64,000 bases of DNA, from contig NZ_CP012831.1 in NCBI RefSeq assembly GCF_001307275.1, forward strand, positions 5,262,501-5,326,500. Reading direction: 5' to 3'. Origin of the DNA: Pseudomonas fluorescens. GTDB taxonomy: Bacteria; Pseudomonadota; Gammaproteobacteria; Pseudomonadales; Pseudomonadaceae. Both the position numbers and the translations under genes were made by a program. This document shows, piece after piece, positions 8,871-17,846 of this stretch. Below the pieces are notes generated by a model, which worked only from the letters and a program-made list of their open reading frames with translations, made no database searches and was not told the origin of the DNA. Each line of letters begins with the position of its first letter. Positions within the stretch are counted from its first letter, which is position 1.

Positions 8871-9572
8871 TTATCGCTGATAAGCCAGCAATCGGCGTTC
8901 AGCCAATCGGAATACACCCACCAGTGCGCACGCCAGCAACATGTAGAGCAGCGCGGCAATGCCATAGGCCTGGAACGTCTTGAAGGTGGCAGCGTTGACA
9001 TCTGCCGCGATTTTAAGGATGTCAGGAACGGTCGCGGTAAAGGCGATGGCCGTGGCGTGCAGGACAAAGATCACTTCGTTGCTGTAGGCCGGGAGTGCTC
9101 GGCGCAGCATGCTCGGTATCAGCACCAGGAGGAATAGCTGAGTGCGGGTCATGCCCAGGGCGAGGGCGGCTTCGATCTCGCCGCGTGGGGTGGTGCGCAG
9201 TACGCCGGCGAGAATCTCGACGGTGTAGGCACAGGTGTGCAAGGCCAGGGCCAGGATCACGCAATGCATGCCATCGCGAAAGAACCACCACAGGCTCGGC
9301 GATTCCCTGATGACGCTCAGGCTGGCCAGGCCGCTGTAGATGATCAGCAGTTGCACGAACAACGGCGTGCCGCGCAACACCAGGGTATAAAGCTGGACAG
9401 GCAGTGCCAGCCAACGATTGCCATAGGTGCGAACCAGCGCCAGGGGGATCGCCGCGCACAAGCCGATGACGGCGGACGTGACCAATAACCATAGCGTGAC
9501 GACCAGGCCGCTCCAGCGGTAACCGTCGGACCAGAGAAAGTTCGGTCCGAATTCCTTCAGAATCTCGATCAT
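8871..9572 (-). CDS. Amino-acid-type ABC transporter permease (HisM/ArtM-like)
   Basis: 233 aa with about five predicted membrane segments. The EAA-type loop region (EIEAALALGMTRTQLFLLVLIP) places it in the polar amino acid/opine permease family. It overlaps the preceding permease gene by 4 nt (ATGA). It is the last gene of the Amadori-compound operon, so it probably imports fructoselysine-type glycated amino acids together with the partner permease and binding protein. No ATPase gene is present next to it, so the energising subunit must come from elsewhere. Confidence 0.9.
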   Translation of the reverse strand: MIEILKEFGPNFLWSDGYRWSGLVVTLWLLVTSAVIGLCAAIPLALVRTYGNRWLALPVQLYTLVLRGTPLFVQLLIIYSGLASLSVIRESPSLWWFFRDGMHCVILALALHTCAYTVEILAGVLRTTPRGEIEAALALGMTRTQLFLLVLIPSMLRRALPAYSNEVIFVLHATAIAFTATVPDILKIAADVNAATFKTFQAYGIAALLYMLLACALVGVFRLAERRLLAYQR

Positions 9573-10258
9573 GACACGCTCCGCGGCGGTTCAACGCTGT
9601 AGCGCCGTTCCAGGTGTTTGAGCACCAGGCTTGAAAGAATTGCGAAAGCCAGGAAGATCGCCGCAATCACCAGGTAGAAGAACATCTGCCTCGAGGTCGC
9701 ATTGCCCGCCTGTTTGGCCACTTGGACCATGTCGTTGAGGCCCAGCAGCGAGATCAGGCCCGCGCTTTTCAGGAGCACTTGCCAGATATTGCCGATGCCG
9801 GGCAATGCAAACCGCATCATCTGTGGCAGCCGGATACGCCGCAGCACCTGCCAATGGCTCATGCCATAGGCCCGGGCCGCTTCCAGTTGGCCGAACGCTA
9901 TCGCCTGGAAGGCACCACGAAAGGTTTCGGCGCAATAGGCACCGTAAATGAAGCCCAAGGTGCCGATCGCCGTACCGTAAGGGTTCAACTGGAGCGATTC
10001 ACGGCCAAACGCTTCTGCCACTTGGTTGAGTCCGATCTGCGCGCTGTAGTAGATCAATAGCATCAGCACCAGGTCCGGCACACTGCGCACCAGCGTGGTG
10101 TAGAGCGTCGCGACCAGCCGCAGCGGTGCCAGTGGCGAGAGTTTCGCCAAGGCCCCGAGCAGGCCAAGCACGAGGGCGACGCAGGCGGCCCACGTGGCCA
10201 CTTGGACGGTCAGCCACGCACCCTGGAAAATGAGATAGCCGTACCCTTCGAGAAACAT
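9569..10258 (-). CDS. Amino-acid-type ABC transporter permease (HisQ-like)
   Basis: 229 aa membrane protein with an N-terminal hydrophobic segment (LTVQVATWAACVALVLGLLG) and the EAA loop LEAARAYGMSHWQVLRRIRL, as in HisQ/OccQ permeases. GGAG precedes ATG 10258. It lies 24 nt after the binding-protein gene and overlaps the next permease by 4 nt. Both permeases would form the heterodimeric channel of one importer. Confidence 0.9.
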   Translation of the reverse strand: MFLEGYGYLIFQGAWLTVQVATWAACVALVLGLLGALAKLSPLAPLRLVATLYTTLVRSVPDLVLMLLIYYSAQIGLNQVAEAFGRESLQLNPYGTAIGTLGFIYGAYCAETFRGAFQAIAFGQLEAARAYGMSHWQVLRRIRLPQMMRFALPGIGNIWQVLLKSAGLISLLGLNDMVQVAKQAGNATSRQMFFYLVIAAIFLAFAILSSLVLKHLERRYSVEPPRSVS

Positions 10259-10282
10259 GCTTTCAGGCTCCGCGCGGTTGGT

Positions 10283-11053
10283 TCATTTCGGTGAGATATC
10301 GAAGTCGAAGTACTTACTGGCGATGCGTTCGTAGGTGCCATTGCGGTGGAGCCGTTCGAGCGCCTGATTGATTTCCCCGGCCAGGGCGGTATCGCTTTTA
10401 CGCAATCCGATGCCGGTGCCCGGGCCGAAGATCTCCGGTGACTTGACCACCTCGCCGGCATAGCCGAAGCCTTTGCCTGCGGGCTTTTTCAACAGGCCCT
10501 CGGAGACGGCGATGGCATCGTCGAACGCCGCATCCAGCCGACCGTTGATCAAGTCCGAATAGGTCAAGTCACTGCTTTGATAGGGCACCACTTCCACGCC
10601 CTTCAGGCCCCACATCCGCTTGGCATAGACTTCGAACACACTGCCTTGCTGCACGCCGATGCGTTTGCCGCGCAGGGATTCGGCCGTTGGTTGCAACGGG
10701 CTGCCTTCAGGGGCTACCAGGCGTGCCGGGGTGTCATAGAGGGTGTTGGAAAAGGCAATTTCGGCTTTGCGTGCTTCAGTGATCGAGAGGGCAGAGAGGA
10801 TCCCGTCGAACTTCCTGCCCTTGAGGGCCGAGACCATGCCGTCGAAGGCGTTTTCGACCCAGACGCAACGGCGTTGCAATTCGCTGCACAAGCTTTCGCC
10901 CAGCTCGATATCGAAACCTGTCAGGGAGCCGTCCGGGCGCTTGGACTCAAAGGGCGGGTAGGTGGGATCGACCCCGAAACGCAGTTCTTCATTGGCCCCC
11001 CAGGACATCAGCGGGCTGGCCACGAGCATCAAACCGATCAGATATTTTTTCAT
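10283..11053 (-). CDS. Periplasmic binding protein of polar amino-acid/opine family
   Basis: 256 aa. A signal peptide begins MKKYLIGLMLVASPLMSWG and the mature part starts ANEELRFGVDPTYPPFESK, followed by GFDIELGESLC and RKAEIAFSNTLY, the hallmark layout of HisJ/LAO-type binding proteins. The ATG at 11053 was preferred over a GTG five codons upstream because it gives a clean signal peptide; neither has a strong Shine-Dalgarno. It sits 61 nt after the kinase gene. By context the ligand is an Amadori product such as fructoselysine or another glycated amino acid or opine; that is inference. Confidence 0.88.
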   Translation of the reverse strand: MKKYLIGLMLVASPLMSWGANEELRFGVDPTYPPFESKRPDGSLTGFDIELGESLCSELQRRCVWVENAFDGMVSALKGRKFDGILSALSITEARKAEIAFSNTLYDTPARLVAPEGSPLQPTAESLRGKRIGVQQGSVFEVYAKRMWGLKGVEVVPYQSSDLTYSDLINGRLDAAFDDAIAVSEGLLKKPAGKGFGYAGEVVKSPEIFGPGTGIGLRKSDTALAGEINQALERLHRNGTYERIASKYFDFDISPK

Positions 11054-11114
11054 CGACAGGGTATCCACGACAGGTTGGTAGAGCCGTCCCGGGAGTGGCC
11101 CGGGGCAGTACGCA

Positions 11115-11969
11115 TCAGCCTTGAATGTTCAAGGCGTGTTTCAGTTGTTGAACGCGTTGGCTGTCCACGGTCCGCCCATGGCCAAAGCCGCCGGCCCAAC
11201 CGCACACCTGGCCGGCATGATCGACGCCGCGCGCAAGGCACTCGGCAAGGGGGTGCCGGGCTTGCCACGCCAGCAGGAACGCGGCGATAAAGCCGTCGCC
11301 GGCGCCCATGCTGTCAACGAACGCGCAGGGGCGCGCGGCCCGCTCATGCACGCCCTGTGAGTCGACTGCGAGGGCGCCCTGGGCACCGCGAGTGATGACC
11401 ACCACCGCCGGCCCCTTGGCCCGCATCGCGTTCGCCAGTTCAATGGCTTGCGCCGTCGAGAGATCGGCCGCCGAGAAAAAAGCGACGTCCACGTGCTGGA
11501 TCAGGGCCTGCCAGTCGAACTCGACCCAGTTGTCCGAGAAGTCGAAGGACAGGCAACCACTGGCCTGGCGAACCTGGGCCAATTGATCTTCCAGGCCGCT
11601 GTAGAGGCTGCTGTGTGCCAACGGGAATGTGCCGATATAGGCCAGGTCGTCGGCATCGAGGCGCAGTTGGCGGCACACGCCAGGATCGCTGCCGAGGAAC
11701 ACCCGCTCGCCCTCGACGTTGTCGACGCACGCCCAGCCATTGGCACCCGATAACGTCCGGCAGCGTGAAGCATCGACCGCTTCCTGTTGCAGGCAATCGA
11801 GCAGGTACTGGCCGTGCCGGTCATCACCAACGCAGCCCAGGTAGGCACTGCGAGCACCCAGCCGGGCGGCGAATACCGCGACATTGAGTGCATTGCCGCC
11901 GGGGTATTCGATGGTCTGGTCCAGGTAGACGTCCAGGGTGTTGTCACCGACCGCGATCAGGCTGGCCAT
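11115..11969 (-). CDS. frlD: PfkB-family kinase, fructoselysine 6-kinase-like (FrlD)
   Basis: 284 aa. It resembles E. coli FrlD in its start (VGDNTLDVY, GGNALNVAVFAARLG), the central DFSDNW segment and the C-terminal DSMGAGDGFIAAF, which carries the catalytic Asp (about 225). FrlD phosphorylates fructoselysine at C6. The ATG is 2 nt after the stop of the deglycase gene. Kinase plus SIS deglycase is the signature pair of Amadori-product catabolism; the exact amino acid moiety (Lys, Arg, Asn, Gln) cannot be told here. Confidence 0.85.
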   Translation of the reverse strand: MASLIAVGDNTLDVYLDQTIEYPGGNALNVAVFAARLGARSAYLGCVGDDRHGQYLLDCLQQEAVDASRCRTLSGANGWACVDNVEGERVFLGSDPGVCRQLRLDADDLAYIGTFPLAHSSLYSGLEDQLAQVRQASGCLSFDFSDNWVEFDWQALIQHVDVAFFSAADLSTAQAIELANAMRAKGPAVVVITRGAQGALAVDSQGVHERAARPCAFVDSMGAGDGFIAAFLLAWQARHPLAECLARGVDHAGQVCGWAGGFGHGRTVDSQRVQQLKHALNIQG

Positions 11970-11971
11970 GC

Positions 11972-12985
11972 TCAGTACTCCGTTTTCCACATGTAGCGGC
12001 GGGTCGTCAGTGGCTGTTGGTGCCAGACCGCCAGGTGGGCGGCGATGCGTTCCACGGCGATGCCGACAATGTAGGGCGCGACAATGGCGCGGATCTCGGG
12101 GTCGATGCCCTCCATCGGGAAGTCCTTGGCGTCATAGACCATGACCCGTTCCGTGTAGCGCTGGCAGAACCGCACGACGCGCTCCATCTGTGCACGACTG
12201 GGGTCTTCGCCTACCAGCAGGAGCAGGGGCGTGGTGGCATCGATGGCTTCGAACGGGCCGTGGAAAAACTCCGCGGCTTCCACCGGCAGGCAATGCAACC
12301 ACTGGCTTTCCATGACCACGCAGACGCCGAACACATAGGCTGTGGTGAACATCGGCCCCGAAGCAAGGAAATACATGACGCGGTCGTCTTTGTAGAGGCG
12401 TGCCTCTTCGGTTGCCCGTTGGTCATTATTGATCGCGGCATCGGCCAGGGCCCTTGGCAATGCCTTGAGCGAGCGGGTGAGCTTGTCCAGCAGCGGCCAG
12501 CCTTCGCGCTTGGCCAGGATCCCGCCGATCAGGGCCTGGAGCGTCATGAAACAACCGAAGTAGGCTTCGTCGGTACGTCCCAGCAGGAAGCAATGCTGGA
12601 CGGCCTGGGCCAGTGGCAACTCGGCAGTTTGCGTCACGCCTACGGTGAGGCACGGCTTGTCTTGCAGAAAGCGTGCGGCGGCGATGGTTTCCTGGGTCGT
12701 GCCGGACTTGGAGGCGAGGACCACCAGGGTGCGCTCATCCAGGCGCGGTGGATCGATGTCCATGAAATCGGCCGGGAAATAACGGCGCACTTCCAGCGTG
12801 TGGCTGTAGCGTTCAAGCCAGTATTGCAGGCCGAGCATGATGCGGTTGGGAGCGCCGCAGCTGACGAAATAGATGCGGTCGATCCGCGAGGCCAACTCCT
12901 GGCCGAACTGCTGGGCGTCGTCGACGATGTGCACGGATTGCTGCAAGGAACTGATGAATGCTTCCCGGTTGAACTGGATCGCCAT
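11972..12985 (-). CDS. frlB: SIS-domain Amadori 6-phosphate deglycase (FrlB/FraB-like)
   Basis: 337 aa with two SIS (sugar isomerase) domains: YFVSCGAPNRI and LASKSGTTQET bind the sugar phosphate. Glu226 and His242 (in VVMESQWLHC and EFFHGPFE) have the same 16-residue spacing as the catalytic Glu214/His230 of Salmonella FraB. The family splits 6-phospho-fructosamines into glucose 6-phosphate and the amino acid. Start ATG 12985 has AGGAG 8 nt upstream. It is the first gene of the operon, divergent from a GntR/UTRA regulator. Named FrlB rather than GlmS because of its length and kinase partner. Confidence 0.85.
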   Translation of the reverse strand: MAIQFNREAFISSLQQSVHIVDDAQQFGQELASRIDRIYFVSCGAPNRIMLGLQYWLERYSHTLEVRRYFPADFMDIDPPRLDERTLVVLASKSGTTQETIAAARFLQDKPCLTVGVTQTAELPLAQAVQHCFLLGRTDEAYFGCFMTLQALIGGILAKREGWPLLDKLTRSLKALPRALADAAINNDQRATEEARLYKDDRVMYFLASGPMFTTAYVFGVCVVMESQWLHCLPVEAAEFFHGPFEAIDATTPLLLLVGEDPSRAQMERVVRFCQRYTERVMVYDAKDFPMEGIDPEIRAIVAPYIVGIAVERIAAHLAVWHQQPLTTRRYMWKTEY

Positions 12986-13036
12986 GTGAACTCCTGGGCC
13001 TTGTTAAAGGGTTCATGCTGCTGTCATGAACACGAT

Positions 13037-13095
13037 TTAGACCAAAAGCTATACCATGAAAAATACCATTACAAGGATTTTTCCCCATGGTCTAA
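13037..13095. promoter_or_regulatory. Candidate operator for the frl-type operon
   Basis: Inverted repeat TTAGACCA (13037-13044) and TGGTCTAA (13088-13095) in the divergent 246-bp gap between the deglycase and GntR genes. HutC/FrlR-type GntR regulators bind GTxTAGAC-like palindromes, so these arms are plausible binding half-sites. Between them are two TACCAT repeats. Confidence 0.45.
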
Positions 13096-13231
13096 TAGGC
13101 TTCCTAAGGGATTTCTACGGTGTTCCGCGAGGCGGTTTTGCCGCTTATGATCAAGCTGGCGGGTTTGCGACATTATTTTGGGGTTCCACAGTCGCAATGC
13201 AGTGCCGAAAAAATAATCCAGGATGTAGACC

Positions 13232-14023
13232 ATGAAAGTAACGCCTCCAAAGTCTTCCGACGTTGCGCTGTTGGCGCCCGAACGCAAGCAGGTGGCCTGG
13301 CAGGCTGTGCAGGCCTTGCTGGAGATGCTGGAACGCCCGGAATTCGGGCCCACTGAACGGATCCCGGCGGAACGGGATCTTGCCGAGCACCTGGGGATCA
13401 GCCGGATGACCCTGCGCAAGGCGCTGCAGACGCTGATCGATCGCGGGGTCCTGGAGCGTCGGGGCAATCGTGGCACCTTCGTCACGGCGCCCGGTGTCGA
13501 ACGGCCGCTCAATACCGTCGCGCGCAAAGGTATCGCTGAAGTGGTCGAGCAGGCTGGCGCCCGGCCGGGCAGTAAATTGCTCTACTTCGAACAAACCCAA
13601 GCCAGTGCTCGAGTGGCGAAACTGCTGAAAATCCAGGAAGGCGACCCCTTGCTGACCATCAGGCGCCTGCGCACCGTGGATCAAAAGCCATTCTGCATCG
13701 AGACCAGTTACATCCCGGCCGCCCGGGCACCGGAGCTGGTGGCGGGGGACCTGATCGAGGGGGCTTCGTTGTATGCATTGTTGTTATCGCGCTACCAGAT
13801 CGAAATAGAGAGCGACGAGGGCACGCTGAGCATCGCCACGATGAACGACCAGGAGGCGCGCTTGCTCGACGTCGAGCCCGGGACGGCGGCGCTGGTCTAC
13901 CGGGGCGTGATCTTCGACCGCCAAGGGCAGCCCGTGGAATACCTGGTCTCGATCAACCACCCTCAGCGCGTGGTGTTCAAACTGGCGGACAGTCGGGTCA
14001 ATAGCCTTCATGGCGATCATTAG
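13232..14023 (+). CDS. GntR-family regulator with UTRA domain (FrlR-like)
   Basis: 263 aa. The N-terminal winged helix (IPAERDLAEHLGISRMTLRKALQ and GVLERRGNRGTFV, about 45-90) is followed by a UTRA effector domain (about 115-255; IETSYIPAARAPEL, EYLVSINHPQRVVF). ATG 13232 has AGGA 8 nt upstream. It is divergent from the deglycase-kinase-importer operon, so it is the likely local repressor responding to a phosphorylated Amadori compound, as FrlR/FraR do. Confidence 0.9.
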   Translation: MKVTPPKSSDVALLAPERKQVAWQAVQALLEMLERPEFGPTERIPAERDLAEHLGISRMTLRKALQTLIDRGVLERRGNRGTFVTAPGVERPLNTVARKGIAEVVEQAGARPGSKLLYFEQTQASARVAKLLKIQEGDPLLTIRRLRTVDQKPFCIETSYIPAARAPELVAGDLIEGASLYALLLSRYQIEIESDEGTLSIATMNDQEARLLDVEPGTAALVYRGVIFDRQGQPVEYLVSINHPQRVVFKLADSRVNSLHGDH

Positions 14024-14097
14024 GTGCTTGCTCCATTCGCTGCGCGGCGTGGCTGTTGCTCCTGGGATCTGGGCTGGAAAGCTTGACTGAACGCACG

Positions 14098-14136
14098 GAT
14101 GGGTATTTAGTTGTGCGGTACAACCAAATACCCATC
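14098..14136. promoter_or_regulatory. Long palindrome, candidate MarR autoregulatory operator
   Basis: Two 17-nt arms (14098-14114 and 14120-14136, one mismatch) around a 5-nt centre. The core TTAGTTG...CAACCAA fits MarR-family operators. It ends 15 nt before the GTG start of a MarR-GNAT gene, so binding would block transcription or translation of that gene. Confidence 0.6.
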
Positions 14137-14151
14137 GCGCCCGAGGTTCCC

Positions 14152-15117
14152 GTGAATCATTGCCCACCAGATCTGATTGAGAACATCCGTTCGGCGTCGC
14201 GTCTCATGGTGCGGGAGCTGGGGTTCATGCATACGACGTTGGCTGCGACGGATTATCCGCCGTCGTCGGTGCACACCATCGTGGAGCTCGGCAATCGCCA
14301 ATCCCTGACCGCGGGCGAGCTTGTCGAGCTGCTCGGCCTGGAAAAATCCAGCGTAAGCCGGATGGTTCGCAAGCTCATCGAGGCCGGCGAGATCGAAGAA
14401 GTTGCCCATGAACAGGATGCGCGGGCCAAGAGATTGCGACTCACCGCCCAGGGGCAAAACACCCTCTGCGCCATCGATGCTTTCGCCACGCAACAGGTTG
14501 TCGCGGCCATGGCTCACTTATCTGACGGGCAATGTCAGACCGTGAGTGAGGGGATTGCCAGCTATGCCATCGCGCTACACGCCCATCGGCTCGGTACAGC
14601 GCCGCCCGCGCCGGCGCAGTTGGAGATCGCGCGTGGCTACCGTCCTGGCGTCATTGGCCGCATTGTGCAAATGCATGCGGACTATTACGCCAGGCATTCG
14701 AACTTCGGCCAGTTGTTCGAAAGCCTGGTTGCATCGGACATGGCCGAGCTGATGGGGCGTCTGCACAATCCGCGCAATGAGGTCTGGGTCGCCCTGGATG
14801 GCGAACGAATAGTCGGTTCGATTGCCATCGACGGCGAAGGCGAGGGCGGCAGTGCGGTGCTGCGCTGCTTCATCCTGGATGATTCGGCGCGTGGCAAGGG
14901 GGCTGGCAGGCGCCTGTTGGCCGAAGCGATGAAGTTCTGCGACGAGTGGGGCTTTAGCTCAACGATCCTCTGGACGTTCCAGGGGCTCGACGCTGCTCGC
15001 AAGCTGTATGAAGCGTTCGGTTTCAGGTTGGAGCAGGAGCAAGAGGGACAGCAATGGGGGCGACCGGTTACAGAACAGTGTTTTGTCAGGCCGGGCCCAA
15101 CCGTCGCGCCAATTTGA
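14152..15117 (+). CDS. MarR regulator fused to GNAT acetyltransferase
   Basis: 321 aa. Residues about 10-145 are a MarR winged helix (LTAGELVELLGLEKSSVSRMVRKLIEAG is its recognition region; HEQDARAKRLRLT is the wing). Residues about 165-320 are a GNAT domain with the acetyl-CoA loop DSARGKGAGRRLLAEA. The start is placed at GTG 14152 because GAGG lies 5 nt upstream and the longer frame would begin inside the operator palindrome. Such fusions are found in many bacteria; the acetylated substrate is unknown. Confidence 0.88.
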   Translation: MNHCPPDLIENIRSASRLMVRELGFMHTTLAATDYPPSSVHTIVELGNRQSLTAGELVELLGLEKSSVSRMVRKLIEAGEIEEVAHEQDARAKRLRLTAQGQNTLCAIDAFATQQVVAAMAHLSDGQCQTVSEGIASYAIALHAHRLGTAPPAPAQLEIARGYRPGVIGRIVQMHADYYARHSNFGQLFESLVASDMAELMGRLHNPRNEVWVALDGERIVGSIAIDGEGEGGSAVLRCFILDDSARGKGAGRRLLAEAMKFCDEWGFSSTILWTFQGLDAARKLYEAFGFRLEQEQEGQQWGRPVTEQCFVRPGPTVAPI

Positions 15118-15123
15118 ATCCTA

Positions 15124-15867
15124 TCAATTGGCGGTATTGGATTTGAACACCCCACTGAGAACGAAGGCGTAGCGTTCCGGGCGGATGAAAAACGTCGTGC
15201 GGTCGCAGCAACGGCCATCGGCGAAATAGGACGTGCGCTCCATGACCAGCAGCGCGGCACCGCGTTTGACGTGCAGTGCGCTGCCCAGGCTTTTGTCGGC
15301 TTCCTGTGCACGGATGGCCAGGTCGGCGCGGCTGACCGCCAGGCCGGTGATCGATTCGAGAATGGAATAGATCGGCTGATGTTCGACCTCAGCCCAGGCC
15401 ACGCTGGCCAACTCTGCCGGCAGGTGGCTGCGTCCCAATGCGATGGGTTCGTCATCGACGAAGTGCAGGCGCTCCAGAAGCAGGCAGTCGTGCGCTTGCT
15501 CAAACAACCCCCGCAGGGTTTCTGGAACGGGCTGCAGGGCATGGCTGAGCACCTGCATGCTCGGTTGCAGCCCTTGCAACAACAACGCCTCATGAAAGCT
15601 GCGCAACGCATCCAGGCCGTGGCGTACCTGCTTGGCCGCTACGAAGGTGCCTTTGCCTTGCTTGCGCTCCACCACGCCGTCGTCGCTGAGCTTGCCCACT
15701 GCAAGGCGAACCGTGACGCGGCTCACCCCGAACCGTTCGCCCAACTGCGCCTCGGACGGTAGCTTGCCGCTGGGTTCGTAGTCACCGCGTTGGATTTCTT
15801 CCAGCAGTTGATGGGCGATCTGTTCGTAGAGCGAGGTGGTGCTGTCGCGAAGAATGGAGGTGGACAC
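15124..15867 (-). CDS. GntR-family regulator with UTRA domain
   Basis: 247 aa. The winged helix (about 10-75: SLYEQIAHQLLEEI, LPSEAQLGERFGVSRVTVR, VVERKQGKGTFVA) precedes a UTRA domain (about 95-240). It is divergent from the importer operon that starts near 16.0 kb, with palindromes in between, so it probably represses that operon. The UTRA ligand would be the imported compound or a derivative. It ends 6 nt from the convergent MarR-GNAT gene. Confidence 0.9.
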   Translation of the reverse strand: MSTSILRDSTTSLYEQIAHQLLEEIQRGDYEPSGKLPSEAQLGERFGVSRVTVRLAVGKLSDDGVVERKQGKGTFVAAKQVRHGLDALRSFHEALLLQGLQPSMQVLSHALQPVPETLRGLFEQAHDCLLLERLHFVDDEPIALGRSHLPAELASVAWAEVEHQPIYSILESITGLAVSRADLAIRAQEADKSLGSALHVKRGAALLVMERTSYFADGRCCDRTTFFIRPERYAFVLSGVFKSNTAN

Positions 15868-15944
15868 TGTCAGCTTCCATGGCCTTGAGTGGGGCAGGGT
15901 GCCTTCACTTCTAAGGTTATAAAAATAGGTTATTGGGACTACTT

Positions 15945-15960
15945 GTATTAATACGTATTA
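15945..15960. promoter_or_regulatory. Overlapping palindromes, candidate GntR operator
   Basis: GTATTAATAC (15945-15954) and TAATACGTATTA (15949-15960) are perfect overlapping palindromes in the divergent control region between the GntR gene and the importer operon. Confidence 0.5.
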
Positions 15961-16001
15961 TGTCAGGCATTCCCATTGTAAACGACCTGACGACACTTGC
16001 C

Positions 16002-16841
16002 ATGCCCAAAACCCTCCCTTACCCGCAGCCGCAAGCCGACGCCCTGACGGTCGATGACATCAGCTTCAGCTACCCCAATGGGCACCGCGTATTTTCCTCT
16101 TTCAGCCTGAATGCCAGGCCCGGCGAGTTCGTCGCGATCCTGGGGCCATCCGGTTGCGGGAAAACCACCTTGCTGAACCTGTTGTCAGGGTTCGTGCAAC
16201 CGCAAAGCGGCCGGATCACCATCAACCAGACAGCGGTACGCCCGGAGCGCTCGGAGCTGGGTTATGTGTTCCAGGCGCCGCAATTGTTCCCCTGGTTGAG
16301 TGCCCTGGAAAACGTTCGTTTCGGTCTGCGGATGAGCGCCCGGACCGACGAAGCGCAGCAGCGCGCACAGGCGTTGCAGTACCTGCGCCTGGTCGGCCTG
16401 GAGAATGCCGCGCAGCGGTTGCCGCACCAGCTTTCCGGCGGCATGCAGCAGCGTGTCTCCCTGGCGAGAACCCTGGCACTGGAACCCAGCGTGTTGCTGA
16501 TGGACGAGCCGTTCGCCGCGCTCGATGCCATCAGTCGCAACAGCATGAACGAAGAGACGTTGCGCATCTGGGCCGAATTGGGCCAGACGGTGTTGTTCAT
16601 TACCCACGACATCGACGAAGCGGTGTTCTTGGCCGATCGGGTCATCGTGCTCAACATCGCGCCGGGCGGTATTCACAGCGAGCTGGAGATCCACCTGCCG
16701 CGCCCCCGCAGCAACCTGAAAACCCGTCGCCTGCCGGCGTTCCTCGATTACCGCAATGAGCTGATGACGCGCATTGCCCAGGTGATGGACGCCTGCGACA
16801 CCACGGTTCACCCCACCCCTCGACTTGAGCTGACAGCATGA
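16002..16841 (+). CDS. ABC transporter ATPase (SsuB/TauB/NrtD-like)
   Basis: 279 aa from ATG 16002 (MPKTLPYP). An upstream ATG at 15960 is inside the operator palindrome and neither has a clear Shine-Dalgarno, so the start is uncertain. Walker A GPSGCGKTT, Q-loop YVFQAPQLFPW, signature LSGGMQQRVSLART, Walker B VLLMDEPFAALD and the H-loop ITHDIDEA are intact. The family powers import of sulfonates, nitrate, taurine or related compounds. The stop overlaps the next start (ATGA). Confidence 0.9.
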   Translation: MPKTLPYPQPQADALTVDDISFSYPNGHRVFSSFSLNARPGEFVAILGPSGCGKTTLLNLLSGFVQPQSGRITINQTAVRPERSELGYVFQAPQLFPWLSALENVRFGLRMSARTDEAQQRAQALQYLRLVGLENAAQRLPHQLSGGMQQRVSLARTLALEPSVLLMDEPFAALDAISRNSMNEETLRIWAELGQTVLFITHDIDEAVFLADRVIVLNIAPGGIHSELEIHLPRPRSNLKTRRLPAFLDYRNELMTRIAQVMDACDTTVHPTPRLELTA

Positions 16842-17839
16842 TCAAACGTTCGCTGCTTGCCCTTACATTGTCTGCCGCCACGTTGGCAGGCAGCGCCTTC
16901 GCCGTGGCGGGCGAGGCGAAACCCTTGCGCGTGGGTTATGTCTTCGCCATGGCCAACGCCCCGGCGCTGATCGCCGACAAACAAGGTTACTACCGCGAAG
17001 AAGGCTTGAACGTCGACCTCAAGGCCTTGGGCGATGGTCCGGTGATCCAGCAGGCACTGGCCGCCGGTGAACTGGACGTGGCCTATGTCGGCACCCCACC
17101 GGTGTACCAATGGTTTTCCCGCGGGCTGCAAAGCCGGATCCTGGCGAAGGTCAATTACGGCCAGGCCGCAGTGATTGTCGACGCCAAGAGTCCGATCACC
17201 CAGCTGGAAGCGCTCAAGGGGAAAAAACTCGCCGGGGTCAAGAAGGGCAGTGGCATGGATGTGCTGCTGCGCGGTTATGTCCTGAAGGAAAAGGCCGGGC
17301 TCGATCCCGACAAGGACCTGGACATCATCGACATGCCGCCGGGCAACATGAACGCTGCCCTTGAACGTGGCATCGTTGACGCGGCATTTTCCTGGGAGCC
17401 CTTCGTCAGCCAGTCGGTGTTGCGCGGTTCGAGCCGGATCCTGCTGGACGTCAACCAGGCGCTGCCCCAGTACCCGTGGTACGTGGTGATCGCCTTGCCG
17501 AAAACCTTGCAGGAGCGCCCGGATGACGTGGTGAAGCTGTTACGCGCCCATCGCAAGGCCATCGCCTTCCTCAATGAACATCCCGACGAATCGAACCGGC
17601 TCATCGCCGAGGCATTCAAGCTCGAATCGGTGCAAGGCATTGACGGCAAGACCATCGCGCCGGAAACCATCGTTGCCCAGGCCCGAACCCGGCTGGGCTG
17701 GTCGGCGGACTTGCAGGCGGCGGACATCCAGTTCATCCAGCGCCTGATGGATTACTCCCACGACCTGGGTTTTATCGACACCACGCTCAAGACCGAACAG
17801 ATCGTGGATACCTCCTACCTGGAAAAAGCCGCGCACTGA
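16838..17839 (+). CDS. ABC transporter substrate-binding protein (SsuA/NMT1-like)
   Basis: 333 aa with a signal peptide (SLLALTLSAATLAGSAFAVA). The mature protein starts with KPLRVGYVFAMANAPALIAD and has the GDGPVIQQALAAGELDVAYVG layout of SsuA/TauA/NrtA proteins. It overlaps the ATPase gene by 4 nt and is 7 nt from the permease gene. It delivers the substrate to the SsuC-like permease. A sulfonate or sulfate ester is likely from the family, but the downstream DUF3604 gene leaves the ligand open. Confidence 0.9.
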   Translation: MIKRSLLALTLSAATLAGSAFAVAGEAKPLRVGYVFAMANAPALIADKQGYYREEGLNVDLKALGDGPVIQQALAAGELDVAYVGTPPVYQWFSRGLQSRILAKVNYGQAAVIVDAKSPITQLEALKGKKLAGVKKGSGMDVLLRGYVLKEKAGLDPDKDLDIIDMPPGNMNAALERGIVDAAFSWEPFVSQSVLRGSSRILLDVNQALPQYPWYVVIALPKTLQERPDDVVKLLRAHRKAIAFLNEHPDESNRLIAEAFKLESVQGIDGKTIAPETIVAQARTRLGWSADLQAADIQFIQRLMDYSHDLGFIDTTLKTEQIVDTSYLEKAAH

Positions 17840-17846
17840 GTCCGTC

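Noticed and set aside
11972..12985. Glucosamine-6-phosphate synthase (GlmS) call for the SIS protein
   Set aside because: No glutaminase domain, and the FrlD-like kinase neighbour points to a deglycase.
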